DNA from: Amanita rubescens
Lineage: Eukaryota; Basidiomycota; Agaricomycetes; Agaricales; Amanitaceae
NCBI GenBank assembly: GCA_015039365.1
Contig: WION01000445.1
Location: 1-43,352 of the forward strand
Direction: 5' to 3'
DNA length: 43,352 nucleotides
How positions within the stretch are numbered: the stretch's first letter is position 1; every line of letters begins with the position of its first letter. Of the stretch, positions 22,251 through 34,594 are shown one piece after another. The notes under the pieces were generated by a model. The model worked only from the letters and a program-made list of their open reading frames with translations. It had not been told where the DNA came from and ran no database searches. Position numbers and translations under genes: made by a program.

Positions 22251-23277
22251 ATGTCTTCGCACCACGACGTTGAAAAAGCCGCTGTTGAAGCAATGCACCC
22301 GAGTAGGGCTATCAAGTCTCATTCTCCGTCCAGGATAGGCGATGCGGGTACACTGTAAGATTGAGGCACCCAACATGTTCCGTGTCGTTGACAGCTTTGT
22401 TTTGGCCAGTGGATTGTTCTCCTTCGCATCTACCACGTTTATTCTCTCGTGGTACAACACGGGTGTACGCCACATCGCCCATCCTAATGTCGTTCTTGGC
22501 ATGGCTGTCGCAGCCGGTGGACTTGGTCAAGTCTTGGCCGGAATGTGGGAGTTCCCCAGAGGCAATGCCTTTGCAGGAGCAGGTTAGTCCTAAGAATTCA
22601 CAATCTATTAGCCATGGCCCCGTGGCTTTCCCTCCTGACCGTCGTTTCCCCTTCCGGGATTTATCGCTATGACCGGATGACCTCTTGCCGGTTCGGCGGA
22701 TGAGAAATGCAGTTTCTTTCACAGTATTAGCCTGTGAGCTATTCGAATGCACGTGCTCACGCTTCATTTTTAGCTTTCACTTCCTACGGAGCTTTCTGGA
22801 TCTCCTATGCCCTTATCCTCCTCCCTGGTACTGGAGTTGTTGCTGCGTATGGCACGAACGTCGATGAGTTGAATAGCGCACTCGGAATTTACCTGATAAC
22901 CTGGTTCATGGTCACGTTCTTCTTCTTGTAAGTATTGATTGGAAACTGATGTTTTCATCGTTAACGAGCAACGTTTAGCATTGCTGCGTTGCGGAAGAAC
23001 GTCGGCTTCATTTCCATGTTCTTCTGCCTTTGGCTTACCTTCCTTCTGCTCGCCGCTAATGTCTTCACTGGAATCGCCGGGTACGTACCATATCGAGCAC
23101 TGATAAAGGACAATGACCGATTCATATTCCTTTTATAGTCTTCAGAAGGCAGGTGGAATTGTTGGTATCATAACTGCCTTGCTCGCCTATTATAATGGTC
23201 TGAGCCTGTTGCTTGCGGCGGAAGAACAACCTATTTTCAGGCTTCCCCTTGGTGTTATCCCTAAACGTATTGATTAG
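22251..23277 (+). CDS. GPR1/FUN34/YaaH family acetate transporter
   Basis: Five exons (22251-22354, 22410-22582, 22774-22927, 22979-23080, 23139-23277) give 223 residues, typical for the family. After a short soluble N terminus come six hydrophobic segments. Landmarks are TLGLFSFASTTFILS (equivalent of the NPAPLGL signature, but diverged to GDAGTLGL), HPNVVLGMAVAAGGLGQVLAGMWEF, FTSYGAFWISYA, and the C-terminal block ending in PLGVIPKRID. Relatives (yeast Ato/Ady2, Aspergillus AcpA, bacterial SatP) move acetate or ammonium across the plasma membrane. Intron 2 (191 nt) is unusually long for this locus but no exon is missing from it. The first intron acceptor was chosen because it restores the LGLFSF motif. 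Confidence 0.87.
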
Positions 23278-24524
23278 CCGTTTATATGATTTCGGTTAGC
23301 TACTTCCCCAAATCTCCTTGATATTTTTTTGTTGGACGATTACAATATCGGAGAGACTATTGTTGTCATCATAATGTGTTGATACTTGCCGCTCGTTTAT
23401 CCAATTGTCACTCTTTTTTAGATCACTTGACCGACAGGTGTGATGAGGTTCAGTGAACATCAGTTTCGCGGAGTTGGGCTGCGGGTTCTGTAAGTAGGTG
23501 AGTAGATGATACGATGGAGAGAAGAAGAAACACATCAAACAATGTCAGGTGGTGGCGGGCATATATGTCCGGCAAGTCCCCATTGCCGTCGGAGCAACTT
23601 TGGTCCCTGCCTCCTGTCCATTGGTGACGACGTTCGGTTCCGTGCCCTCACTGCCTTGCAGCAGCTTGTAGCAGCCAATTTAGACGGCTGGGTTAATAAT
23701 AGTCGTGGTCACGGAAAAAAATGTTCGCGACAACCCTGTCCTTTATTCCACCTAATTAAAGTTAAATTTGATCCTACCGCCACCTGGGTTCTGATTCAAC
23801 GATCCTGAAAATAATGAGGAGACCTACCCAACTACATAAAGCAGACATATATCCCATAGCTTGCTTCATGGATTGTAAGTGCCGATTAAATTTATGGTTT
23901 AAAAAATAAAATAAAATTGATGGGCTGCCATGACGATATCGATGAGAGTGTATAACGAACCTTTTCTTGTCGCTCAGTTACGGTCGGATGAGGGTATTGG
24001 TCGTTCGAATAATGGGTCGCAGCTGACGCAAGGACCTGGATCGGAAGCCCGTAAACGGCGACTAGGTTACAGTGGCACAAGCTCTAAGATACGGGAGGAT
24101 ACGGGTGAAACGCGTGGGTTTCCTTTCTCGCTGGAGATACTATGCGGCTGAAGCGTTTGCCGCGATGCCGAGGTGGACCAGAAGTGAATCTTTAAACTTT
24201 CCATATGATAATGGAGTGTCTAGTCTAGTAAACAGCACCACGGATCAAAAAACTAAAGTTTACTTGAACAAGGTTGAGACTGGTTCAGAATTTTCGACAA
24301 TGCATAATGCACGACGTCCGCGTGAGGTACTGTGCGCCGTGCGGCAGAAAAGAGCAAACGGCGGAAACAATCTGAATAGATGAGGCGGGGACGGCAGACC
24401 GGGGTTAATAATAGATGGAGTGCAAGGGGTCCTGTGAGCAACTTTAAGGACACAAGGTCTGGCTGGCACCTCTAGACCGCAACCACTCTCTTGATTCTCC
24501 CTTCTTTTCCCCCTCCCGACGCCC
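23278..24524. other. Intergenic spacer upstream of the first oxidase
   Basis: About 1.25 kb with no recognisable gene. The last 100 bases before the oxidase ATG are C/T-rich, as is usual for fungal promoters. Short open frames on both strands carry no motif. Confidence 0.45.
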
Positions 24525-26979
24525 ATGCTGCGCCCGCCTGTCTCTTTACTAGCACTATGGCTCGCAACGTTTTCTTCTCCATCTCTCGCGCAAACTGCTG
24601 GCTCTTTTGCAGATGGTGGTAATACCCTTGTTAGTGCAATGATGGTCCGTCTTTTTTCTTCCCTCCCCCTTCTGCTCTCATCCCTCCTAGATGTTTCTTG
24701 GCAACGCAGAAAAAATATACATCTTGGACAAAGCGGAGGGAAACGCTGCACAAATAAATGGCCATCCTGCGTGGGGCTCAGTCTGGTGGGTATACCGCTA
24801 TCTCCTTCCAACAATCACTAATCCCAGATCATAGGGACACGACGACTCACAAGGCAGAAGTGATGGAAGTCATGACAAATACTTTCTGCGCATCAGGATT
24901 CCATATGCCGAACGGTTCATACGCGACTTTTGGCGGCAACGGTGCAGTTGCACCAGGGGGAGGCTTAGGCTCTGTGCTCGAACCAGGCGGATACACGGCA
25001 TCATGGGATAGTACATACCAAGATTTCGACGGTCGCAAATCAATTCGTATCCTAAATCCTTGCACGAACTCTGACGACTTCGGTTCTGATCACTGCCAGT
25101 GGTATGATGATCCCACGGTGCTCTCTATGCAGGCTACGCGGTGGTATTCGTCAGCAGAGTCGTTGGGCAATGGGACCATTGTTCTTATAGGTGGATTCGT
25201 CAACGGTGGATATATCAACCGCAATTACCCCAACCATGATCCTCAGTTCGAAGGTGGAGCCGCTGAAAATACATTTGAATTCTATCCCTCTATAGGACCC
25301 GTCCAACCCCTCAACTTTCTCATCCAGACATCTGGGTTGAATGCTTATGCACATTCCTTCTTAATGGCCTCTGGCAATATGTTCCTTCAAGCCAACGTTT
25401 CTACTGGTGAGCAGAAACATTATCTCCCCTCCTTTATCTTAATTTTATTTTGTTAGTGCTTTGGGACCCGCTTACCAACGTGGAAACTCCTTTACCTGAT
25501 ATGCCTGGTGCTGTTGTTCGAGTTTATCCCGCCTCGGGTGCAGTTGCTATGCTCCCTCTGACGCCAGCAAATAATTATACCCAAACTATCCTTTTCTGCG
25601 GTGGATCGAATATGACCGATGCAATGTGGGGTGACTATACCATGCCAGCAGTCAATACATGGCTCTGGCCGGCATCCAATGATTGCCAGCGCATTACCCC
25701 TGAGCCACAAAACGGACAACCAGCTGCCTATGAGCAGGACGACGATATGATGGAAGGCAGGTCCATGGGGCAGTTTATCATCCTTCCAGACGGGACATTA
25801 TTCCTTGTCAACGGTGGATTGAATGGCACAGCTGGCTATGCCCAGGGGACTGGTCAGACGGCCACTTATGGCCAGATGCCATATGGCGAATCTCTTGCAT
25901 CCGGACCGGTCGGCACGCCTGCAATCTATAATCCCAACATGCCCCCGGGACAACGTTGGTCCAACGCGGGCCTCGGAACGTCCAACATTGCCCGCCTATA
26001 TCATTCATCCGCCATACTCCTCGCTGACGGTTCGGTGTTAATAGCAGGCTCTAACCCGAACTACGACGTCAATTTGACCACCACTTTCCCAACAACCTAC
26101 CAGGCTGAGATTTTTTACCCACCATACTTTAGCGCGCCGGTTCGGCCAGTTGTTACCGGCGTGCCCAGCAACATCTCTTATGGTGGCGAACCATTCGATC
26201 TCACGATATCTGCAAGCTCTTACTCTGGTTCCTCCAACAACGCGGCCAACAACGCGACTGTCGTGCTCCAGCGAGGTGGATTCACCACACATGCGATGAA
26301 CATGGGTCAACGTTTGATGCAACTCAACAACACCTTCACTGTTCAAAGCGATGGAACGATCACTCTTCATGTGGCCCAAGCACTTCCAAACCCCAATATT
26401 TTCCAACCAGGGCCTGCATTCTTGTTCGTGACCATAAATGGGATTCCTAGCAACGGTACCTTCGTTATTGTTGGAAACGGACAATTGGGCACCCAGCCGA
26501 CGTCGGCGGCCAGTATCTTACCACCCAGCATACTCGATGCGAGTGCAAGTGGATCTGCCGGTGCATCGAGTGCAAACAGCGCCAGTGGCGGTAACTCTCG
26601 TAGCTCTAGCTCTTCACCGCATTCCGCCGCCTTGGTAGGTGGCATTATTGGTGCCATTGCTGCGATTGGTGTTGTTGGCGCACTCATAGGAGTCACTCTT
26701 GTCCGCCGCCGCCGTGCTAGCCCCTCCAACGTTCCAATTATGAGAGGCTCGGGAAAGGCAATAGCGATGGTTGGCCCAAAATCTCGGGGAGCCAGGGATT
26801 CTGACTCAAGCGCGTTTGTGCCCCTACAACAAGATAACTTCAGTCAGGCGTGGAACGCCAGCAGTATAAGCCTGCCTTATAGAGATGGACCACCAAGCAG
26901 CCGACAAAGTGGGGTGGACAATCATGACCCATACACCCCAACATCCCAACACCATTCGCTACCTCAATATCGGTATTAA
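24525..26979 (+). CDS. Copper radical oxidase 1 (glyoxal-oxidase type, membrane-anchored)
   Basis: Four exons (24525-24644, 24691-24785, 24835-25406, 25457-26979) give 769 residues. A signal peptide (about 1-22, ending SLA-Q) precedes a glyoxal-oxidase propeller and a C-terminal DUF1929 domain. The expected copper and radical residues are present: C90 (FCASG) and Y176 (RWYSSAE) for the Cys-Tyr cofactor, Y444-H445 (RLYHSSA) and H541 (TTHAMN) as copper ligands. After a Ser/Gly-rich stem comes one membrane helix (about 653-677), then an RRRR stop-transfer and a 90-residue cytoplasmic tail. Such enzymes oxidise aldehydes or alcohols and release H2O2, for example to feed peroxidases or build walls. 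A paralogue lies 2.4 kb downstream. Confidence 0.93.
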
Positions 26980-29407
26980 CACCGACAGTTAGGTGATTCT
27001 TTATGCCTGGTATTATCATTCTTTTTTGGGACATCTGTGTGGTTCGCATTTCTGTATTAGATATCAAACTTTTTAATGAACAATGGTTCTGACACATGGA
27101 TTTAGGCAGGTCATCCGATCCTTTGCTATGGTGGCCTCGTTTAATACTCGTGTCAAGACCCACACTTGTTCCGTTCCACCTTGCATGGCTACCTCACCGC
27201 TTCTTAACTTGTGCTCAAGCATGTTGCATCATGCGCAGAATTATATCTGCGCGTCTCAGTTTTAGTACATTATTTGCTCTTTTTTTTTTTTGATATTATA
27301 TGGACAGGCACGGACAATTTTGGACAAATACTCTTTTTGCAAATAGTGGAAGAACGCACCGGACATAGCCATGCATACTTTATTTACTTTTTGCTGATAC
27401 GTTGGCAGAGTCTGACGGCACCAATATGTACGAAGATCTGGATATCATATGAAATCTGGGAGTTTTCGGGCCTCAGATTCCTGACACCGCAGTCGTTCTT
27501 GTTCTCCTTCCACTCTTTTTGATAGTCACTCGTTTAGGAATAAAGTTAGGAAATGATAACGTTTGTAATAGCATGATTTAGATATCTTGCATTCACCGGG
27601 GACCGCATAGCTGGCGACACTCGCATCCGTAACACCAGGCTCTTAGCTAAACACACAGACTAGAGACTAGCCGTAACAGTGGCAGTTCCGGGAGACAGAA
27701 GAAGGTAAATGACGGAAGGAAGTTTTAGTGCTTTCCGTAAGTCGGAAAATGACAGGTATGGGACGTAACAATAAGCATGGGAACTAGAATAACGTTTTTT
27801 GACGAGAGGACGACGACAGCGATGCTGATGTATACAACCAGGTAGTGAGACTTGGACGCACTATGGATCGCAAAGGCGACTCAGAACTTATATAAATACC
27901 TGATTCAGCCAGAATTAGTTTTTACATAGAATTGAGCTCGAGTCGAGTATGCATGTCTATGATGGATAACGGCAGAGATGACGAAATCCCAACTTTTTTT
28001 TCGAGTGCGTTTGAGGACGGCCGGTAATGCAAGTAGATCGCGGTCATGATGTGCCTCTTACAATTATTTAACTTCTCTACACTGGTACCCCGCCGAAAAT
28101 TCTCGAACTAAATTTGTATTATTCGAACGGCACCGAACTGCTTGCGTAGAAAACATGTTGACGTTGAGGTCAGTATCTGCGGCACTTGCGGCAATATATC
28201 TCAGTTCCTAGACAGAGGCACTGACATGCGGGTTGCACATACTGTCGCTCTTCATGGTCCTACTCTCCCTGGTGACGATGCCTTTCCCCCTATCTACGCT
28301 TTACACCGCCGCGACTGTACGGCATCAGTATGCAGGGATATCGAGTCCAGATGATTCCTCGGAATGTCTCGGTAATGGATTCGCCCATGTAGCGTTCACC
28401 ACAGACGACCTTTTTGGTTCGCGGAGCATACGTTCGTAGCTGCTATAGCGCCTCAGATAACAAAATCGGTAGTCATAAAGTAACCTGCGACACTACCAGA
28501 GGCCGGACTCCAGAAAAGACGAGTAAAACGGCGAGTAGCCAAGCTGACCGATTCTAGTCGACAAGAGATCAGCACACAAGGCTCTGGTGTTTTTTTGTGT
28601 GATTGATCATGACATATGCAGTAACGGAACAGTAGGCATGGCCCGGGGGAACTAGCATAAATTTGGAGAAGATGACAATAATATGCACTTGTGCAGTAGA
28701 TGTCGACGAGATAGATGATTTCGCACAGATGGAGAAACGGTCAGTACTGGTATTCCTTGCCTCGTTTTGTTGAAGTATCATAAGAACGAGAACGCATCTA
28801 TGCGTAACCGCGAAATTCGGACACGGAGCGCATCCACGACAAGTTTGAGGACGGTAGGCAGTGGTCTAGCCTTCGGAACTGGAACATGTTGCAACTTGGG
28901 ATGAGCCGATGACATCGTATCATTTTTTAATCATCTCCCTCTACACCGACGCTGCTGGTAGCTGATACCACGAAATAGGACCAACTTCCAATCTCCGGGT
29001 ACGTGGGATTGGTCGTCCAGTCGTCCAGAAGAGTCGCACGACGGTCTCAGAACGCCAAGCCAAGCGCAATACTTGGCAGGACAATAGTCGCCCAGAGCGT
29101 TGCCGCGCCATGTGCCCGGGATTCACATGATCATCGTGAACTTAAAACCCTACAACTATCTCGTGACGAGCTCATTCTCGATTTCTCTGAACAAAGGGAT
29201 TAACGGAGTCAAACATGAGCGCGGTTGCAAAGGTGGACGACCGCAAACGCGAATAGGGCAAGAGACCGGATTTGATATCGTCATACGATGCCGTGATCAA
29301 TTCCGCTCATACTGATACGGAAATCCGAAGGCGTCAAGTATCAATGTCGACAGTTAGGGGCAGCTACCTTTTTAAATTCTTACGCCGGTCCTTCCCGTAT
29401 CATTTCC
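26980..29407. other. Long spacer between the two oxidase genes
   Basis: About 2.4 kb with no recognisable gene on either strand. It holds a poly-T tract (about 27281-27292) and scattered short open frames. It separates tandem paralogues and presumably contains the 3' end of the first and the promoter of the second. No transposon ends were seen. Confidence 0.45.
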
Positions 29408-31739
29408 ATGTTTCCTCTCTCCATACTGGCTCTATGGTTGGCGGCTACTACATCCTCTACCGTTGCAGGGACTGCAGGGTCATTTGCGAACGGAGGGAAT
29501 ACCCTCGTCAGTGCAATGATGGTTTGTGCTTCGTTTATCATCTGACATTTGTTAAGTCCACCATTAGATGTTCCTCGGTAACGAGGAGAAGCTCTACATC
29601 TTGGACAAGACCGAAGACAATTCTGCCCAAATAGCAGGTCATCCCGCATGGGCTTCCGTCTGGTAAAGCCATCGTAATACCTTGCTTACGACGATAACCG
29701 ACACACTGCAGGGATATGGCCACGCATCAGGCCCAGGTGATGGACGTCAGATCCAACGCTTTCTGTTCGTCAGGATACCATTTACCGAATGGCTCCTACG
29801 CGTCTTTTGGCGGTAACAACGCTGTTGGGCCTGGCGGAGCTTTGGGCTCGCAACTCAATCCAGGTGGCTATTCGGCGTCATGGGACAGCACATATCAAGA
29901 TTTTGACGGAAGCAGGGCTATCCGGATCCTGAATCCGTGTCGGAACTCGGACGACTTCAATTCTCCTCAATGTCAGTGGTACGATAACTCGAGTGTCCTT
30001 TCAATGGAAAGGAGGAGATGGTATTCGTCTGCAGAGGCGCTAGGCGACGGAACAATCGTCATTATGGGAGCGTTTGTCAATGGCGGATACATCAATCGCT
30101 ATTATCCAAATGTGGATCCGCAATTCGAGTGTAGAGATGAAAGTTGTGCGGCTGCTGAAAACACGTTCGAATTCTTCCCTTCCAATGGAGTGGTCCAGCC
30201 CTTCAACTTTCTAATTAAAACCTCCGGACTGAACGCTTTTGCTCACGCTTTTTTGATGGCATCGGGCAAACTATTCGTCCAGGCCAACGTTTCAACCGGT
30301 ACGAAACATGTTCTCTTCTTCGGCATTTTTTAACCCAGGTGCCAGTCTTGTGGGACCCGATTGCAAACGATGAAACCCCTTTACCGGACATGCCGGGTGG
30401 TGTTGTCCGCGTCTATCCTGCCTCGGGTGCAACTGCTATGCTTCCGCTGATGGTCGCAAACAACTATACGCAGACCATTATTTTTTGTGGCGGTTCTGAT
30501 ATACCTGATGCAGAATGGGGCGACTATTCGATGCCAGCAATCAACACATGGCTATATCCGGCATCGAGCGACTGCCAACGGATCACTCCTGAGCCACAAA
30601 ATGGACCGGCTGTCTACGAACAGGACGATGATATGTTGGAAGGCAGGACCATGGGCCAATTTATCATCCTTCCAGACGGGACATTATTCCTTGTCAACGG
30701 TGGACTAAACGGTACAGCAGGCTATTCCCGGGTGACTGCTCAGACATCCGATCTCTCAAAAATGCCGTACGGCGAGTCTCTTGCCTCCGGACCGGTAGGG
30801 ACACCTGCAATTTATAGTCCTAATGCCCCTCAAGGACAACGTTGGTCCAACGCGGGCCTCGGAACATCTAACATTGCCCGCCTATACCATTCGTCCGCCA
30901 TGCTCCTTGCTGACGGTTCGGTATTGATGGCAGGCTCTAACCCGAACTACGACGTCAATTTGACCACCGCTTTCCCAACAACCTATCAGGCTGAGATCTT
31001 CTACCCACCATACTTCGGTGCGCCGGTCCGACCAGTTATTAGTGGTGCGCCTAACACCATCTCTTATGGTGGCCAACCATTCAACATTTCGATTTCTGCG
31101 GGCTCTTATTCTGGAACTCCTAACGATGCCGCTGCTAATACAACTGTCGTACTCCAACGAGGAGGTTTCGCCACACATGCGATGAACATGGGTCAGCGTT
31201 TAATGCAACTTAATAACACCTTTACCGTTCAAAACGATGGAACTATCATTCTTCATGTGGCCCAGGCGCCTCCAAATCCCAATTACTTCCAACCAGGACC
31301 CGGATTCCTGTTTGTCACTATAAATGGGATTCCTAGCAATGGCACATACGTTATTGTTGGAAACGGACAAGTTGGTACTCAGCCAACATCGGCCGCTAGT
31401 GTACTGCCCCCTAGCGTGTTTTCTTCGAACACTGGTGTCTCTGCCCCCGCCCCCTCGGGCCCCTCATCCCACACGGGTGCCATAGCGGGGGGTGTGGTTG
31501 CAACCATTGCCGTGATTGTCATACTTGCTGTTCTCGCAGCAGTATATCTTGTCCGTCGCCGTGCAGCGGGCAAGGCGCCTAATCTATCATCAATTAAAAT
31601 CGTGCCGGAGGGTGCCGGAGCTGGTGACTCGCTCATGCCGTCGCATCCGTCCAGTAGGACAGGTGTTTATCGAGATTATGATACCACTCCGAGCGGGAGC
31701 AAATTAGCAACGATGGTTAGGAGAATTTGGCGCATATAA
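29408..31739 (+). CDS. Copper radical oxidase 2 (glyoxal-oxidase type, membrane-anchored)
   Basis: Four exons (29408-29521, 29568-29662, 29712-30298, 30346-31739) give 729 residues. The exon plan is the same as in the upstream paralogue; exon 2 is 95 nt in both. A signal peptide (MFPLSILALWLAATTSSTVA) is followed by the propeller and DUF1929 domains. The active-site set is complete: C88 (FCSSG), Y174 (RWYSSAE), Y446-H447 (RLYHSSA) and H543 (ATHAMN). A membrane helix lies at about 645-667, followed by RRR and a 60-residue tail. It differs from its neighbour by a Cys-flanked insertion in FECRDESCAAAENTF, absent from copy 1, and by a shorter, less Ser-rich stem. The shared intron positions indicate tandem duplication. 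Confidence 0.93.
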
Positions 31740-32130
31740 CATCGGCAGCCAAACTCGCCGATCTCAGTCCTCGCCTTCCAAGCCTCAAGGACCTTTTACA
31801 TTAACTTTATCATTTACGACAGTGAACCCACGCTTCTACCTTCCATTATGCGGGCACGAACAATGCTTGATACCATTGTGTAAATTAATTCAATCGTGTA
31901 AAAGGTCAACACGGGCAGGCATGGTATGCTATTGTTCTCGTGAACGATGATACGTATCTCTCGTCGCCACCTTTGAGCCGTAACCTTCGGCTCTCTGAAC
32001 GACGGGGAGTCTGCGAAGTGCATGGATAGGTACATCTCAGTGACGAGAGCACATATATTGAAACTAGCAACAAATGTAAACATGCTTTAGTATGTATATC
32101 ATGCATACACCAGCACTCCAATTGCGACTC
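31740..32130. other. Intergenic spacer
   Basis: About 390 bases between the second oxidase and the next + strand gene. No feature was recognised beyond probable terminator and promoter sequence. Confidence 0.4.
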
Positions 32131-32823
32131 ATGAATTCATCCATTAGTCTCCCTGATCCTCATTGTTACAGCATGCAAGAGCTGTCGTCTGCATCGAGCG
32201 AGCGCGCGACCGTCAGAGAACTCCTTGGACGACAAGCCGACGGCGATACACAAGCAGAGAAAGATATAGCTTCTAACACGCTTTACCAGCATCTCTCCCG
32301 TGGCTTAGCTTATACTACTGGATCCGCGCTCGGATGTGTGCCACCGTCCACAGATACATGCCTAGAAGCCTTTTTGGTTACAAATACGGCGGGGCTAACG
32401 GAGGGTGCTAGGGCTTGGACAAAACACTTTCACCGTTCGGTACCTGTTGATGCCACCCCGGGTGGGAACGGTGAGGGTGGTGAGTCAGGATCGAAGAAGC
32501 GGAAGAAGGCTGACGTTGAGGCCAGCGCCGGGTGGTGGGGAATTGCTTCAGGCTCAGTGACGACCATCAATGAAAAAGCACTCGCACTCTTCTGGAAAGT
32601 GATGAATGGGGCTACGTGGAGAAATTTACATTGGCTTCCACACGAGATTGTCGTGTATGAAGTTAGGGTGGCGGAAGGATACGGCATGAGATGGTCACAG
32701 CAGCGGGTTTTGGGAGGTTCAGGGGAAGAAGCGCAGACGGAAGTATCAGGACGTCCATGGACATTTAGAGGATTCGTGGAGCCGATGATGGATAATGGCC
32801 ATGAGGTCGGTTGGAGGCACTGA
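32131..32823 (+). CDS. Uncharacterised conserved-looking protein
   Basis: A single-exon frame of 230 residues from the ATG at 32131; an in-frame ATG at 32092 is also possible. No family name can be given. Visible blocks are RATVRELLGRQADGDTQAEK, a Lys/Arg cluster (KKRKK) that could be a nuclear signal, and a compact C-terminal domain with INEKALALFWKVMNGATW, HEIVVYEVRVAEGYGMRW and PWTFRGFVEPMM, ending in GWRH. The regular mix of buried and charged residues suggests a folded protein. Its stop is only 61 bases before the LanC-like ATG on the same strand, so the two may share a promoter or a transcript. Confidence 0.68.
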   Translation: MNSSISLPDPHCYSMQELSSASSERATVRELLGRQADGDTQAEKDIASNTLYQHLSRGLAYTTGSALGCVPPSTDTCLEAFLVTNTAGLTEGARAWTKHFHRSVPVDATPGGNGEGGESGSKKRKKADVEASAGWWGIASGSVTTINEKALALFWKVMNGATWRNLHWLPHEIVVYEVRVAEGYGMRWSQQRVLGGSGEEAQTEVSGRPWTFRGFVEPMMDNGHEVGWRH

Positions 32824-32884
32824 AATCAAGGCAATACTGTCGATGACGAATTTGTAAGGAATTGCCCGTTTTGTCCGCATCCTC

Positions 32885-34482
32885 ATGTCTAAGAGATACG
32901 TATCTCACTCTCATCAACCTCCTAGCCCGGGAGACTGGGAAGCTGCGCGGAAGACCATTACTCATGCGCTATGCAGTAATGTGGAGGGCGTGGAGAAGCA
33001 TAGGCGGACCCTCGCGGGAGGTGGGGTCTATGTTGGGTTATCAGGTGCGGTAACTCGGAAAGATGACAGAAGTCGTCGATGACGATGCAAAGGCATTGCA
33101 TTGATGGAGAGCAAGATAGCCACGATGCTCAGAGGGGGTCTAAATGTTCCAGACTTGCAACACGAGGATCTTGAGACACTCGCGGATAGGCATATTGCCA
33201 AGGCCCTGAGATCACCAGAAGCGCTCGTGGTTCGGAGCACGCGTGTTTCTTTTCTCGAGACTGGCATTGGAATTGTGACGTTGGCAATTTTGCACTACCG
33301 CAACCAGGTGGGCTCTTCATCTGATGATGACTGGGTCAAGTATACGGCGGTCCTGGATTGCGCACTCAGAAATATCATTGACGAAGATAATCACTCTTCA
33401 ACCGCTAACGATGATGGCTGTGAAGTGCTTTATGGCAGAGCCGGGCTGTTGTACGCCTTCCTGTTATTGCGGAACGCCTGCCATCAAGGATTATTCAACG
33501 ATTTACCTGCCGAGTTTGCACGTCAACTGAACCAACTCGTTGCCGTGGATAATCTGCGGTTGATTACAGATTCTATCATCGTCCGTGGAAGGCGTGGCAG
33601 TCGATGGCTCAGCGATGAGTTAGGGTCAGCCATGAAGACAGGGCAAACTGTCCCTCCTCTCATGTGGTCATGGCATCAAAAGAGGTATCTAGGAGGTGCG
33701 CACGGCGTAGGTGGGTGGAAAGTACACTTGGGTGAAATATTTATTCAATGATCTTTCAGCTGGCATTTTACAAATGCTCCTCAGCTGTCCAGCAGAAGTC
33801 GTTGCGCCATATGTAGACGACATTTTGTACACGGTTGAATGGTTTATCGGCATACAAGATGAAACTGGTAATTGGCCATCAAGCTTTAAATTGAAGAAGC
33901 ACCACGATTCGGACAATGAACTCGTACAGTGAGTAACGGAATCGTTTGACATTGACCCATGTATAAATGCCCGCTAGATGGTGCCATGGAGTACCTGGAG
34001 TATTAATCCTGCTTTCCACGGTTCTCAAGCTTGCCACTCGATCCATTAACCCATTTCCCGTAGATGAGCAGATGAAAGTTAACATCGCATCGGCGTTGCA
34101 TCGCGGAGCATTCCTCGTCTATAGACATGGGCTCCTTCGCAAGGGTCTAGGTTTATGTCATGGTGTTGCTGGGTCCGTTTATGCCCTCTTGACCGTGGCG
34201 GACGTGTCGCACGAAATCAAAATAAGGGTTGGCGGAGAATCCGCTCGAGATCTGGATTACCTTGCTGCAGCGATACATTTATCGGTGCTTGCAACACGCG
34301 TGGACGAGCTAGTTGAGCAAGGTAAGATGGGAACGCCGGACCGACCTTGGAGTCTATATGAAGGTAGGGCGGGGATGTGTTGTGCCTGGGCGGAAGTTTT
34401 GTACAAGATGCAGGCGGCGTCGAGCGGTGAGGCCATTGGTAGCGGAATGATAGGCTATAGTGATATCGCAATTGAACCGTAA
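32885..34482 (+). CDS. LanC-like (LANCL family) protein
   Basis: Four exons (32885-33044, 33093-33710, 33760-33928, 33978-34482) give 483 residues. Repeating GxxG-type helical-toroid signatures are visible: GVYVGLSGIAL, LYGRAGLLYAFLLL, GGAHGVAGILQMLL, WCHGVPGVLILL, LCHGVAGSVYALL and YEGRAGMCCAWAEVLY. The zinc ligands expected from LanC/LANCL structures are C318 (WCHG) and C376-H377 (LCHG). Eukaryotic LANCL proteins bind glutathione and add it to dehydroamino acids; bacterial LanC makes lanthionine rings. No lantibiotic precursor or dehydratase is nearby, so a LANCL-type housekeeping role is more likely. All junctions keep frame. Confidence 0.92.
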
Positions 34483-34594
34483 CAATAATGCTACTACTAC
34501 TCTAGTACTACAAGTACTAGAACACGTCTGCAGTGGCTGTGCCATTACTAAGCGCGACTTCGCCACTGCGCCGCGTCGGCCACGCGCACAAGAC

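Noticed and set aside
32885..34482. Lantibiotic (RiPP) biosynthesis cluster around the LanC-like gene
   Set aside because: No precursor peptide, LanB/LanM dehydratase, protease or transporter is nearby. The neighbours are housekeeping genes and the sequence fits eukaryotic LANCL.
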